Program-made: the position numbers and the translations under genes
NCBI GenBank assembly: GCA_003150235.1
Contig: QAMW01000026.1
Coordinates: forward strand, 92,678-156,677
DNA: 64,000 nucleotides
DNA from: Bacteroidales bacterium
GTDB lineage: Bacteria; Bacteroidota; Bacteroidia; Bacteroidales; Muribaculaceae
Direction: 5' to 3'
Shown here: in pieces, positions 32,831-41,657 of the stretch
Layout of the letters: each line of letters starts with the position of its first letter
Position numbering within the stretch: position 1 is the first letter of the stretch
Notes under the pieces: model-generated
The model's input: the letters and a program-made list of their open reading frames with translations, nothing else
Database searches by the model: none
What the model was told of the DNA's origin: nothing

Positions 32831-33137
32831 GCAAACAAAGGTTCGTACACACCTACAAACATTTTATTGAACCTTTGAACGGTCATTTGTCTGAACGCTC
32901 TAATGTCTCGGCGTTGTCGCCTCCGGCATTTGAGCCTCTGTGCAAGTAGAACGACGGCTGTGTCTGAAAAGATTTCTGATTGTCAGGCACTTCCCAACCT
33001 TTCCGCAAAGTTGCCCAACATTTCCCCACTTTTTTCTCGATGAAAACTCAACGACCATACCCGATTGTTATATCTGCGGGAGCCGACACACGCGGTTTTT
33101 CTCTCATTGACCGCCGTTTCAAGGACTGCGCACCATT

Positions 33138-33169
33138 ATAATATCGGTATGAATCGGCACCGATATTAT
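33138..33169. repeat. 11-bp perfect inverted repeat near mobA
   Basis: ATAATATCGGT (33138-33148) and ACCGATATTAT (33159-33169) are separated by 10 nt. Size and position fit a relaxosome or repressor site. Confidence 0.5.
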
Positions 33170-33262
33170 GGATCACCCACCATTGCGTACAACTTTCGTA
33201 CAACATTCAAGGCGGATTCCGATTACAATATTCTCATTATCAGTTCGGATGCACAAACGTGC

Positions 33263-33321
33263 ATGGCAAGGTATGTTCCGAGGCACTTGTAACCAAGATT
33301 GTGCCCCGAAACCCTTGCCAT
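33263..33321. repeat. Long imperfect hairpin upstream of mobA
   Basis: ATGGCAAGG...CCGAGGCAC (33263-33286) pairs with GTGCCCCG...CCTTGCCAT (33301-33321) around a 14-nt loop, about 95 nt before mobA. It is a candidate oriT stem or attenuator. Confidence 0.45.
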
Positions 33322-33413
33322 TGCATGGAGCCGGTATTTCTCCAAAGTCGAAATGCCCACGATGAAACCTGCGGTTGGCAATCCCACATCATCCACTAAA
33401 TTTTATCCCAGAA

Positions 33414-33839
33414 ATGAAACAGAACTTTAATCAGGGCGGACGGCCCCACAAGATAAATCCGTCTGTCCACCGCTACGTCGTGAGATTCGACGCGGCGGAG
33501 AACACGGTATTCCTGTCCCTGTTCGATAAATCGGGAGCCGTCAACAAAGCGGCATTTATAAAAAGTGTTCTACTCGGAAAGCCTTTCAAGGTTTTTGTGG
33601 TCGATGAAAACACACGGATTTTCATTGACAAACTATCCTCTCTCAATTCCCACTACCGCACGTTGGTGGTGGATTACGACACTCTTGTAAGAACATTACG
33701 GGAGAACTTCACCGAAAAGCAAGCTATGAGCGCACTCTACCGATTGGAACAGGTTACCATTGATTTGGTGAAAACAAACCGCGAGATTGTCGCACTCGCC
33801 AGAGAGTTCGATGCCCGATGGTTGCAAAAATCTCTTTAG
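33414..33839 (+). CDS. mobA: Mobilisation accessory protein MobA
   Basis: A 141-residue protein from the ATG at 33414 ('MKQNFNQGGRPHKINPSVHR'). The Arg/Lys-rich N-terminus and 'RYVVRFDAAENTVFLSLFDK' match the MobA family of Bacteroidales mobilisation modules. The C-terminal helix 'ALYRLEQVTIDLVKTNREIV' fits the same family. It would bind oriT and assist the relaxase, whose gene overlaps this one by 22 nt. Confidence 0.8.
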   Translation: MKQNFNQGGRPHKINPSVHRYVVRFDAAENTVFLSLFDKSGAVNKAAFIKSVLLGKPFKVFVVDENTRIFIDKLSSLNSHYRTLVVDYDTLVRTLRENFTEKQAMSALYRLEQVTIDLVKTNREIVALAREFDARWLQKSL

Positions 33840-35209
33840 GCAGCTCACTATACGGAGCGATCGTATATAACGGCGAGAAGATAAACAAGGAGAAGGGTCG
33901 TGTCCTCGACACCAACAAAATCTATAATGACGGTTCCGGCAATATTGACATACACCGGGCTTTCGAAGATTTCAAGCGGTGGATGCCCCAGCATACCAAA
34001 GCCGAGAAAACAATGATGCACATTTCCCTCAATCCCCATCCCGACGACTGTCTGAGCGAGATGCAGTACACGCAACTCGCCCACGAATATATGGAGAAGA
34101 TGGGGTTTGCCGAGATGCCGTACATAATAGTGAAGCACGCCGACATCGACCGCCACCATATACATATCGTCGCTCTCCGTGTCCGTCCCGACGGCTCCTG
34201 TATCTCCGATAAAAACAATTTCTACCGCAGCAAGGAGATAACACGGGAGCTGGAGAGGAAGTACGGGCTGCATACCGCCGAGCGTCAGAAAATCACTCCC
34301 GATATGCCTATCAAGAAGATTGATCCGTCAGGCGATATCAAGCGACAGGTTGCCAACACGGTCAAAATGGTCGGTATGCGCTACAAGTTCCAGACCATCG
34401 GCGAGTATAACGCCATACTGGGTCTGTATAATATCAGGTGTGAGCAGACCGACGGCAGGGTCAACGGCAGGGAATATCACGGTCTGGTGTATTTCGCCAT
34501 TGACGACAACGGCAAGACCATCGCATCGCCGTTCAAGGCGTCGCGCCTCGGCAAGTTCGCCAGCCGCACGGCGATAGACGGAAGAATGGAGAGGGCGAAA
34601 GACAAAATCGACATCCGTCCGACCAGGCAAGCTGTATCGGAGGCAATGGCGGAATCTTCGGGCAAGGACGATTTCATTGCCAAGCTCAAAGAGAGGAACA
34701 TCGACCTTATCCTGCGCTATACCGATACCGGGCGCATATACGGCGCGACATTCATAGACCACAATACAGGAACGGTTCTCAACGGTTGGCGTCTTGGCAA
34801 GGAGTTCTCCGCCAACTCACTTGAAAAGTGGTTCACCGCCGGAGAAAAGCCATCGGTTATACCCGTTGCACCCGATGTTCAACAGGGGCAGCCACAGCCG
34901 GATATGCAATCAACACCTGATACCAGACAGCCACCGCAGGACAACAGTCAATCCGGTAATTCACAGTCCAGCACAACAAGCGGAGGGCAAAACACGACAG
35001 GCAGCGGTTCGGCTACCTCACAAAGCCAGCCGTTCAGCCAGCCTCAATCCCGGACACGGCAGAACAATTCTTCCGCTTACGATGATGTGCCGACGCTCCC
35101 CGGTCTTGACCTGTTCCAGACAGGACCCGGATTCGACCCGCAGGAGGAAGCCTTCTACCGCGAGCTGCAACGGCGCAGAAAGAAAAAACGCCGTGGCCCC
35201 AAACTATAA
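33818..35209 (+). CDS. mobB: MobB-type relaxase
   Basis: A 463-residue relaxase that nicks oriT and pilots the strand. The start 'MVAKISLGSSLYGAIVYNGE' is typical. The metal-binding motif is 'HADIDRHHIHIVALRV' (HxDxxHxH), near residue 110, and 'MHISLNPHPDD' lies before it. The C-terminal 130 residues are a Gln/Pro/Ser-rich disordered tail ending in a basic 'RRRKKKRRGPKL'. It lies between MobA and the coupling ATPase in one operon. Confidence 0.88.
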   Translation: MVAKISLGSSLYGAIVYNGEKINKEKGRVLDTNKIYNDGSGNIDIHRAFEDFKRWMPQHTKAEKTMMHISLNPHPDDCLSEMQYTQLAHEYMEKMGFAEMPYIIVKHADIDRHHIHIVALRVRPDGSCISDKNNFYRSKEITRELERKYGLHTAERQKITPDMPIKKIDPSGDIKRQVANTVKMVGMRYKFQTIGEYNAILGLYNIRCEQTDGRVNGREYHGLVYFAIDDNGKTIASPFKASRLGKFASRTAIDGRMERAKDKIDIRPTRQAVSEAMAESSGKDDFIAKLKERNIDLILRYTDTGRIYGATFIDHNTGTVLNGWRLGKEFSANSLEKWFTAGEKPSVIPVAPDVQQGQPQPDMQSTPDTRQPPQDNSQSGNSQSSTTSGGQNTTGSGSATSQSQPFSQPQSRTRQNNSSAYDDVPTLPGLDLFQTGPGFDPQEEAFYRELQRRRKKKRRGPKL

Positions 35210-35238
35210 TTTGTCAAACTCAAAACACAAGATTTATT

Positions 35239-37242
35239 ATGTCACAACAGGAAGATGACCTCAGGGCGTTGTCGAAAATCATTGATCTTCTCCGTGGTGT
35301 CAGCATCGCCGTGATGGTTGCCAACATTTACTGGTTCTGCCAGCCCCTTGTGTCGGGCTGGGAGTTCCACCCGCAGACCATGAAGGTTCTTCGCGGTCTT
35401 GACGATGCCGGAAGCCTGTTCCACAATCCGTGGAACGCCAAATGGTGGACTCTCCTTCTGCTTGCCCTCTCGTGTTTTGGCACCAAAGGTGTCAAGAACG
35501 AAAAAATCAAATGGGGCCAGATATGGTTCATAATCTCTATTGGTGCCGTGCTGTTTTTCCTCGATTGGTGGATGGTGTCCCTCGGTTGGTACTACACCTA
35601 TATATTCACCACCATATCGGGATATGTATGCCTGCTGCTCGGAGGGGTATGGATGAGTCGCCTGCTGAAGAACAACATGATGGACGACCGTTTCAACGAG
35701 GAAAACGAATCGTTCATGCAGGAGATCAAGCTGATGGAGAATGAATATTCAGTAAACCTCCCCACACGCTTTTACTATAAAAAGCGGTGGAACAAGGGAT
35801 GGATAAACGTGGTAAACCCGTTCAGAGCCTCGATAGTCCTCGGCACTCCCGGTTCCGGCAAGTCATTCGCGGTGGTCAACAATTTCATCAAACAGCAGAT
35901 AGAAAAGGGCTTCGGGCTTTATGTGTATGACTACAAATTCCCTGATCTGTCGCTGATTGCATATAACCATATGCTCAACCATGCCGACAGTTACGGCAAG
36001 AATCCGCCCACGTTCTGCGTCATAAATTTCGACGATCCGGAACACTCCCACAGGTGTAATCCGATACACCCGGATTTCATGTCGGATATTGCGGACGCAT
36101 ACGAATCGGCATACACCATTATGATGAATTTGAACCGCACATGGATACAGAAACAGGGCGATTTCTTCGTGGAATCCCCGATAGTGCTGTTCGCCGCAAT
36201 CATCTGGTATCTCAAAATATACGAGAACGGCAAATACTGCACCTTCCCCCATGCCATTGAGTTCCTTTGCCGCCGGTATGAGGATATATTTCCTATCCTC
36301 ACATCATACACAGAGCTGGAAAACTATCTCTCCCCGTTTATCGACGCTTGGCAGGGAGGCGCGGCCGAACAGCTTGCCGGGCAGATAGCCTCGGCGAAGA
36401 TACCTTTGTCAAGGATGATTTCCCCGCAGCTCTACTGGATTATGACGGGCGATGATTTCACGCTCGACATCAACAACCCGAAAGAGCCGAAGATACTCTG
36501 TGTCGGCAATAATCCCGACCGTCAGAACATCTATGGAGCGGCACTCGGTCTATACAATTCCAGAATCGTTAAGCTGATAAACAAAAAGGGAATGTTGAAG
36601 TCCGGCGTCATAATAGACGAGCTGCCGACCATATATTTCAAGGGGTTGGACAATTTAATAGCTACCGCGCGAAGTAACAAGGTTGCCGTTTGCCTCGGCT
36701 TTCAGGACTTTTCCCAGCTCAAACGCGACTACGGCGACAAGGAGGCGGCTGTGGTGATGAATACCGTGGGTAACATCTTTTCCGGGCAGGTTGTCGGTGA
36801 GACCGCCAAGACCTTATCCGAGAGGTTCGGCAAGGTTCTCCAGCAGAGGCAGTCAATGAGCATCAACCGTCAGGATGTGAACCACTCGATCAACACGCAG
36901 ATGGACAGTCTTATTCCAGCGAGCAAGATTTCCACTCTGACGCAGGGAATGTTTGTCGGTGCCGTCAGCGACAACTTCGACGAGCGTATCGACCAAAAGA
37001 TTTTTCATGCCGAGATTGTGGTGGACACCAAGAAAGTGGCGGCGGAGACAGCCGCCTATCAGCCTATACCCCTGATAACCGATTTCAAGGATGACACGCC
37101 TGACAAGTCGAAGATGAAAGCCACCATCCAGCGCAACTACGACAAAGTGAAACAGGATGTCAAGGATATTGTCCGGCTGGAGCTTGAACGCATCGCGGCC
37201 GACCCAAATCTCCGGCATCTGTTGCACATGAAACCGGCATAG
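35239..37242 (+). CDS. mobC: Type IV coupling protein (VirD4/TraG-like, MobC)
   Basis: A 667-residue coupling ATPase. Several membrane helices occupy residues 20-140, followed by Walker A 'GTPGSGKSFAVVNNFIK' near residue 200. Later come 'VIIDELPTIYFKGLDNLIAT' (Walker B) and 'VCLGFQDFSQLKRDYGDKEA'. It passes the relaxase-DNA complex to the TraG/TraJ channel. It is 29 nt after the relaxase gene. The gene looks complete. Confidence 0.9.
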   Translation: MSQQEDDLRALSKIIDLLRGVSIAVMVANIYWFCQPLVSGWEFHPQTMKVLRGLDDAGSLFHNPWNAKWWTLLLLALSCFGTKGVKNEKIKWGQIWFIISIGAVLFFLDWWMVSLGWYYTYIFTTISGYVCLLLGGVWMSRLLKNNMMDDRFNEENESFMQEIKLMENEYSVNLPTRFYYKKRWNKGWINVVNPFRASIVLGTPGSGKSFAVVNNFIKQQIEKGFGLYVYDYKFPDLSLIAYNHMLNHADSYGKNPPTFCVINFDDPEHSHRCNPIHPDFMSDIADAYESAYTIMMNLNRTWIQKQGDFFVESPIVLFAAIIWYLKIYENGKYCTFPHAIEFLCRRYEDIFPILTSYTELENYLSPFIDAWQGGAAEQLAGQIASAKIPLSRMISPQLYWIMTGDDFTLDINNPKEPKILCVGNNPDRQNIYGAALGLYNSRIVKLINKKGMLKSGVIIDELPTIYFKGLDNLIATARSNKVAVCLGFQDFSQLKRDYGDKEAAVVMNTVGNIFSGQVVGETAKTLSERFGKVLQQRQSMSINRQDVNHSINTQMDSLIPASKISTLTQGMFVGAVSDNFDERIDQKIFHAEIVVDTKKVAAETAAYQPIPLITDFKDDTPDKSKMKATIQRNYDKVKQDVKDIVRLELERIAADPNLRHLLHMKPA

Positions 37243-37438
37243 GCATATAAAGGCAATCCCGACCATTCATCACGAGTGGCCGGGATTTGTTGTAAATTTC
37301 AAAACCCACAGAATCCATTTTCATAAACGCCGCTGTCGCAGAGGCACAAATGAAAAGCCTTTACGGATTCTCTGTTTATTTATGAAAGAGATTAAATATT
37401 TCTGGATGGATTAGTGGTTGGACATCGGTCTGAGGCGG

Positions 37439-38029
37439 TCAGTCCTCCTGATCCTGTTTTGACATGAAACTGTTTAGTCCGTCAATCAGGGTGTCCATGA
37501 AGTAGGTACGGCTGTTGCGCCCTCTCATCCTCATTTCCGAATATTTCTTGTAGATATAACTTTCGGTCATATCCACCTTGAAGATACGGGCGAGCCTGCC
37601 GATTATATCTTTCGCGCTGAGTTTGGTGCCGAAGCAGTTGGCGACCTTGAAGGCGTAGCCTAACTCTATAAGGTCTGTCTTGTTGGCTTTCCAGTCAAGT
37701 CCGAGACGGTCGAGCATATTTTCCTCGCCGACGGTTCGGAAATCTATTTCCTTGTAGTGGGATAAGGTCTGACGCACAAAGCACAGGGCTTTGTTGATGA
37801 ATGACACGAGGGCGTCATTGACCTCTTTGCGTTGTGCCGCCGTCTGTAAGTGGCTTATCTCCACCTCTACAAAGAGCAATGCGCTTATCACGCAGCCTTT
37901 GTGTGGCTCCTTGTTGCACAACTCGCTGACCTGAAGCACAAAATCCTTATAGGCTATGTGCAGATTCTCTTTCTTCCCTTCGGTCAGCTTTCGGAAGAAC
38001 TCGGTCTCGGTAAGTGAAAAGATATTCAT
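37439..38029 (-). CDS. rteC: RteC-like regulator
   Basis: A 196-residue helical protein matching the RteC family. It has 'LHIAYKDFVLQVSELCNKEP', 'LTDLIELGYAF'-type patterns ('KTDLIELGYAFKVANCF') and a C-terminal 'YIYKKYSEMRMRGRNSRTYF' DNA-binding segment. In CTnDOT, RteC activates excision genes after RteB induces it. Here it lies downstream of an RteB-like gene on the same strand, with a structured gap between them. Confidence 0.88.
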   Translation of the reverse strand: MNIFSLTETEFFRKLTEGKKENLHIAYKDFVLQVSELCNKEPHKGCVISALLFVEVEISHLQTAAQRKEVNDALVSFINKALCFVRQTLSHYKEIDFRTVGEENMLDRLGLDWKANKTDLIELGYAFKVANCFGTKLSAKDIIGRLARIFKVDMTESYIYKKYSEMRMRGRNSRTYFMDTLIDGLNSFMSKQDQED

Positions 38030-38229
38030 TTATCGGGCTGGTTTTAAGGGTTCAACATTATGTTTTTTGTTTCGTCCTTATAAACCGCAGGCCGTTACAA
38101 ATGGATTACAACCGAAACTGTTAAAATGCGAATCGGCTGAGTATCAGTAGAAATGTAAAGTGGAACAGGTATTAAAATTAAGAAGGTTAAAATCTTATGT
38201 TGTATGAACTTGGGAAATGTGTATCAAAT

Positions 38230-38483
38230 CGGTAAATCCAGAACAATAGAAAAAGCGCACACCCCCATAGTGATCGCCTTTGTCGGTTCTGGAATACCGT
38301 GAGAAGTAATCAGGGATGTACGCTATGCAAGTGCATAGCGCAAGCATCACTTCGTTCTTCTCAATGTCAATTTTCCAGATTCACAAAGGAACTCGGTGCT
38401 GTCTTACGTTATGTATCAGTCTAATGCGATTGGCTCTCCAATCGCTGATTTTCCTAATTTCACTACAAAATTAGGAATTTTTT
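38230..38483 (+). ncRNA. Candidate structured small RNA between rteC and the rteB-like gene
   Basis: TCCAGAAC (38237-38244) pairs with GTTCTGGA (38286-38293). TGAGAAG (38300-38306) pairs with CTTCTCA (38357-38363), enclosing GATG/CATC and the 9-bp stem CGCTATGCA/TGCATAGCG (38321-38340). Then comes GCGATTGG-CTCT-CCAATCGC (38426-38445), and finally TTCCTAATTT / AAATTAGGAA with TTTTTT (38451-38483), a rho-independent terminator on the plus strand. No protein gene precedes this terminator, so a plus-strand RNA antisense to the rteB-rteC leader is plausible. Confidence 0.45.
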
Positions 38484-38511
38484 GCGAATAATCAGGCGTT
38501 CACACGCCTTT

Positions 38512-39768
38512 TTATTTGATTCCGTACTGTCTGAGCTTGTAATCAAGCGTTGAACGACCTATGCCTAACAGCCTTGCCGCTTGGGATTTATTACCCTCTG
38601 CCTGTCGCAATGCGGCGATGATTTTGGATTTCTCCCTTTCCGGCTCCTGCAATCGCAGACTTGTGTCAGGCTCCGGTTCCGACTGGCTGAAATTAAGGTC
38701 GGACGCGGTTATGACATCATCTGATGTGTGGAAAGCGGCGAACAGGATTACATCTTTCAGTTCCCTCACGTTGCCAGGCCACTGATGAAGTCTGAGGGCT
38801 TTTGTCGCGGAGACATCGAGCCGCTTTCTATCCCGTTCCGTTTTATGGGCGTAGAGGGTCAGAAAGTAATCCGATAGAGATTCTATATCCTCGGTTACCT
38901 CTCTCAGCGGCGGTACGGAAATATCCACCTGACGCAGAATGTAAAAGAGGTTGGGACGGAAAGTCTTTTCAGATACCATCTTCAGCAACTCCGGCTCTGC
39001 GGTGCATATCACCCGGACATCGGGATGCTCGTTTTCAAGAATGTGCAACAGCACCGATTGTTTGTCAAACGACAGCAACTGCACGTTTTTGATGATGATT
39101 GTTCCGCCATCGGCTTTCTGGAAATATCCTTCCATGCGGTTGTATATCTCACTGCGGAGCGTCGTCGGGTCATGCTGACCCACAAGTGCCGCGCCTCCCG
39201 CTTCGATAACCGTGCATGGTTTCTGGGCGCGGGAACTATGGAGGTAGATCTGTTTTGCAATCTGCTCCTTGCCTGTGCCACATTCTCCGAAAATTATGGC
39301 ATTGGCGTTGGTGGCGGCAATAGTCCTTATGGACTTTTCTATGCGTCTGAACGATTCGCTTTGCCGTGGAATAAGGTCATCGGTAAGCGTCAGCACCACC
39401 TTTTCAGGTCTGGCATACCTGCCGACAGTCTCGACAAGCTGCTTGTCTATTGCTGGACGCTGGATGATGTCAACGGCTCCCCAGCCTTTCATTACATCGG
39501 CAATCTCCAACGGATTCAGGTTATCCACTATGGCAATCACGGGGAATTGGTAACCCTCGCGCTTTTGCCAGTTAACTAACTCTTGTGCTGTGCCGTGGGC
39601 GAATTTCATCGCCGTTACCACGACCGCGCCGGGCGGCAGTTTTGCCACCTCTTCTTTTGCTGCCTCCATGTTCTCAACTGCAATCGGTTCATATCCGTTT
39701 CGCACAAGCAAACCGGACATAAGCCGACGGTCGGATTCGGAGGCATCGACAATAAGAATCTTATTCAT
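38512..39768 (-). CDS. rteB: RteB-like response regulator with degenerate receiver and ATPase
   Basis: A 418-residue protein built like a sigma-54 activator: receiver (1-120), AAA+ domain (about 135-365), Fis-type helix-turn-helix (380-418, 'NKSQAARLLGIGRSTLDYKL'). In the receiver the phospho-acceptor Asp position reads Thr52 ('AVVVTAMKF'). In the ATPase, Walker A is present ('GECGTGKE', 161-168), but Walker B has Lys227-Asn228 instead of Asp-Glu, and no GAFTGA loop is seen. It therefore probably binds DNA without classic phosphorelay or sigma-54 remodelling. No RteA sensor kinase is adjacent. Confidence 0.82.
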   Translation of the reverse strand: MNKILIVDASESDRRLMSGLLVRNGYEPIAVENMEAAKEEVAKLPPGAVVVTAMKFAHGTAQELVNWQKREGYQFPVIAIVDNLNPLEIADVMKGWGAVDIIQRPAIDKQLVETVGRYARPEKVVLTLTDDLIPRQSESFRRIEKSIRTIAATNANAIIFGECGTGKEQIAKQIYLHSSRAQKPCTVIEAGGAALVGQHDPTTLRSEIYNRMEGYFQKADGGTIIIKNVQLLSFDKQSVLLHILENEHPDVRVICTAEPELLKMVSEKTFRPNLFYILRQVDISVPPLREVTEDIESLSDYFLTLYAHKTERDRKRLDVSATKALRLHQWPGNVRELKDVILFAAFHTSDDVITASDLNFSQSEPEPDTSLRLQEPEREKSKIIAALRQAEGNKSQAARLLGIGRSTLDYKLRQYGIK

Positions 39769-39937
39769 TGATATATTTATGGTTAAACAGAATCAGGCCG
39801 TCAGATTGAACGACGACCTGATTGTATTTTTTAAGTTACACTCCTATGATAGTTTTTATAGTAGTTCAAAACATATTAACGCATCACAATGTCCCAGATC
39901 TGAAATAAAAAGTTTACGGTTTTGAATAAGTTGCTTT

Positions 39938-40687
39938 CTAAGCACCTACACCGCCGTCCACTTTGTAATCAGCACCGGTAATGAAACTTGCCTCCTCGCT
40001 TGCCAGGAATGCCACCACTGCGGCCACCTCTTCCGGTCTTCCCATTCGGCCCATCGGTACACTTTTGATTACCATATCCTTATGCGCTTTGGCTTCCTGT
40101 TCTGAAAGTTCCGTTTTGCCATAAATGGGGGTCTCTATCGGTCCCACGCCAAGCGAATTGACACGTACTCCATCCTTTGCCAACTCTTTTGCCCAAGCGC
40201 GGGTCATTGTGTATATGGCAGCTTTGGACGCGGCATAATTGGCCATTGTCGTGATGGGATTCGTCGTCATCGTTGTCGTGATATTGAGGATATTCCCTTT
40301 GGCTTCTTTTATCAGAGGCAGAAGGACTTGGGAGAGCATCACTACCGCCCTGACATTGATGGCAAACACCTTGTCGTACTCTTCGATTTTCATTGAGGCA
40401 AACGAGCCTACGGGTGCCCATCCCGCATTATTCACAAGAATGTTAAGACGCCCATACCTGTTGATCACTTCCTGTGCAACGGACCGGATTCCCTCGTTTG
40501 TTTCAAGGTCTGCAATATGATAGGTGATATTCCCGCTATGAGCTGCAGTCTCCGCAAGCGTCTTTTCTGTCCGGCCGACAATCAAGACTTGTGAACCTTC
40601 GTCTGCCAGACGCCACGCTATGGCTCGTCCGATGCCTGTCCCGGCTCCGGTCACCAACGCGACTTTCTTATTCAATGAATCATACAT
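39938..40687 (-). CDS. Short-chain dehydrogenase/reductase
   Basis: A 249-residue classical SDR with the NAD(P)-binding 'VTGAGTGIGRAIAWRLADEG', 'NILVNNAGWAPVG' and the catalytic Tyr-x-x-x-Lys in 'ANYAASKAAIYTM'. The C-terminal 'ASFITGADYKVDGGVGA' is typical. It probably reduces a carbonyl substrate. It is the last gene of the redox island, 4 nt after an aldo-keto reductase gene. Confidence 0.88.
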   Translation of the reverse strand: MYDSLNKKVALVTGAGTGIGRAIAWRLADEGSQVLIVGRTEKTLAETAAHSGNITYHIADLETNEGIRSVAQEVINRYGRLNILVNNAGWAPVGSFASMKIEEYDKVFAINVRAVVMLSQVLLPLIKEAKGNILNITTTMTTNPITTMANYAASKAAIYTMTRAWAKELAKDGVRVNSLGVGPIETPIYGKTELSEQEAKAHKDMVIKSVPMGRMGRPEEVAAVVAFLASEEASFITGADYKVDGGVGA

Positions 40688-40691
40688 ACGG

Positions 40692-41555
40692 TTATCGGTT
40701 ATCAGGATTAAACTGTTTGTCGTAATTCAGAAGGAATTTCACAAGTTCCGGATCGCGGTGTGACCAATGGAAATCCGCAGGTTTGTCAAGGGGGCGGATT
40801 TTCTCCATATCCTCTGCCGAAAGACAGAAATCGAAAATATCCAAATTCTGCTTCATGCGTTCGATGCGGGTGCTTTTGGGAATCGCAATGATATTGCGCT
40901 GAACCAGATACCGCAATGCGATTTGCTGCACTGTCTTGTCATATTTCCCGGCAAGCGCAGTCAATACGGGATTGTTCTGTAAATCCTCACTGCCTTGTGC
41001 AAGCGGACCCCAAGCCATGATGCGGGTTTCGTAAGGCTCCATCTCGGCTTCAGCTTCCCATTGCTGGCTGAACACATTAGTCTTCAACTGGTTAACAGCA
41101 GGCTTGATATTCGCGAATTCAGCCATATCGACAAACCTGTCGGGATAAAAGTTTGAGAGACCGATGGCGCGTACCTTGCCGTCCTTTACGGCTTTCTCCA
41201 TCGCCCGCCATGTTCCGGGATAATCGCTGAAAGGCTGATGGATAAGCAGAAGGTCTATGTAGTCTGTGCGCAATTTGCGGAGAGAATCCTCTATGCTACG
41301 CGCGGCTTTTTCTTCGCCGGCGTTCGTAATCCATACTTTGGTGGTAAGGAAGAGTTGGTCACGCGGTATGCCGCATTTGGCAACGGCGTTGCCAACCCCT
41401 TCTTCGTTATAATAAGCCTGCGCCGTATCTATCAGCCTGTAGCCTGTGCTGATTGCATCCAGCACACAACGCTCGCACTCTTCAGGTGATACTTGAAAAA
41501 CGCCATAACCCAATATTGGCATTTCAATGCCGTTGTTCAATTTTATAGTGTCCAT
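40692..41555 (-). CDS. Aldo-keto reductase (diketogluconate-reductase type)
   Basis: A 287-residue AKR from the ATG at 41555 ('MDTIKLNNGIEMPILGYGVF'). The longer frame to 41633 adds residues outside the fold. Catalytic residues appear as Asp and Tyr in 'RLIDTAQAYYNEEG', Lys in 'LTTKVW' and His in 'LLLIHQPF'. NADPH-dependent reduction of aldehydes or ketones is expected. It is cotranscribed with the SDR gene. Confidence 0.88.
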   Translation of the reverse strand: MDTIKLNNGIEMPILGYGVFQVSPEECERCVLDAISTGYRLIDTAQAYYNEEGVGNAVAKCGIPRDQLFLTTKVWITNAGEEKAARSIEDSLRKLRTDYIDLLLIHQPFSDYPGTWRAMEKAVKDGKVRAIGLSNFYPDRFVDMAEFANIKPAVNQLKTNVFSQQWEAEAEMEPYETRIMAWGPLAQGSEDLQNNPVLTALAGKYDKTVQQIALRYLVQRNIIAIPKSTRIERMKQNLDIFDFCLSAEDMEKIRPLDKPADFHWSHRDPELVKFLLNYDKQFNPDNR

Positions 41556-41657
41556 AACATTCTTTTTAATCGTATTATTTGACGGTTGTCGGATAAATTC
41601 AATCCTCTGGTCGTAAAGCCGATTGTTTTTCAATTCGATCCATAGCCTGCATGGAGT

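Larger units (their letters stand above)
32499..33413. other. Divergent tra/mob intergenic region, probable oriT and control zone
   Basis: No gene is supportable here. The region lies between divergent traA and mobA and holds 60-bp tandem repeats (32641-32830), an 11-bp perfect inverted repeat (33138-33169) and a long imperfect hairpin (33263-33321). The origin of transfer of mob modules usually lies directly upstream of the relaxase genes, so one of the inverted repeats is a candidate. The frame across the repeats encodes only Asn/Ser/Leu periodic text and is not a protein gene. Confidence 0.55.

Noticed and set aside
32580..32852. Possible CRISPR array or a real 90-residue repeat protein
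   Set aside because: The 60-bp period has no constant-repeat/variable-spacer pattern, since whole units are similar. The minus-strand frame is just the repeat translated into Asn/Ser/Leu-rich text.
35863..36252. Minus-strand frame inside the coupling protein gene
   Set aside because: It is a shadow of the coupling ATPase gene without domain features.
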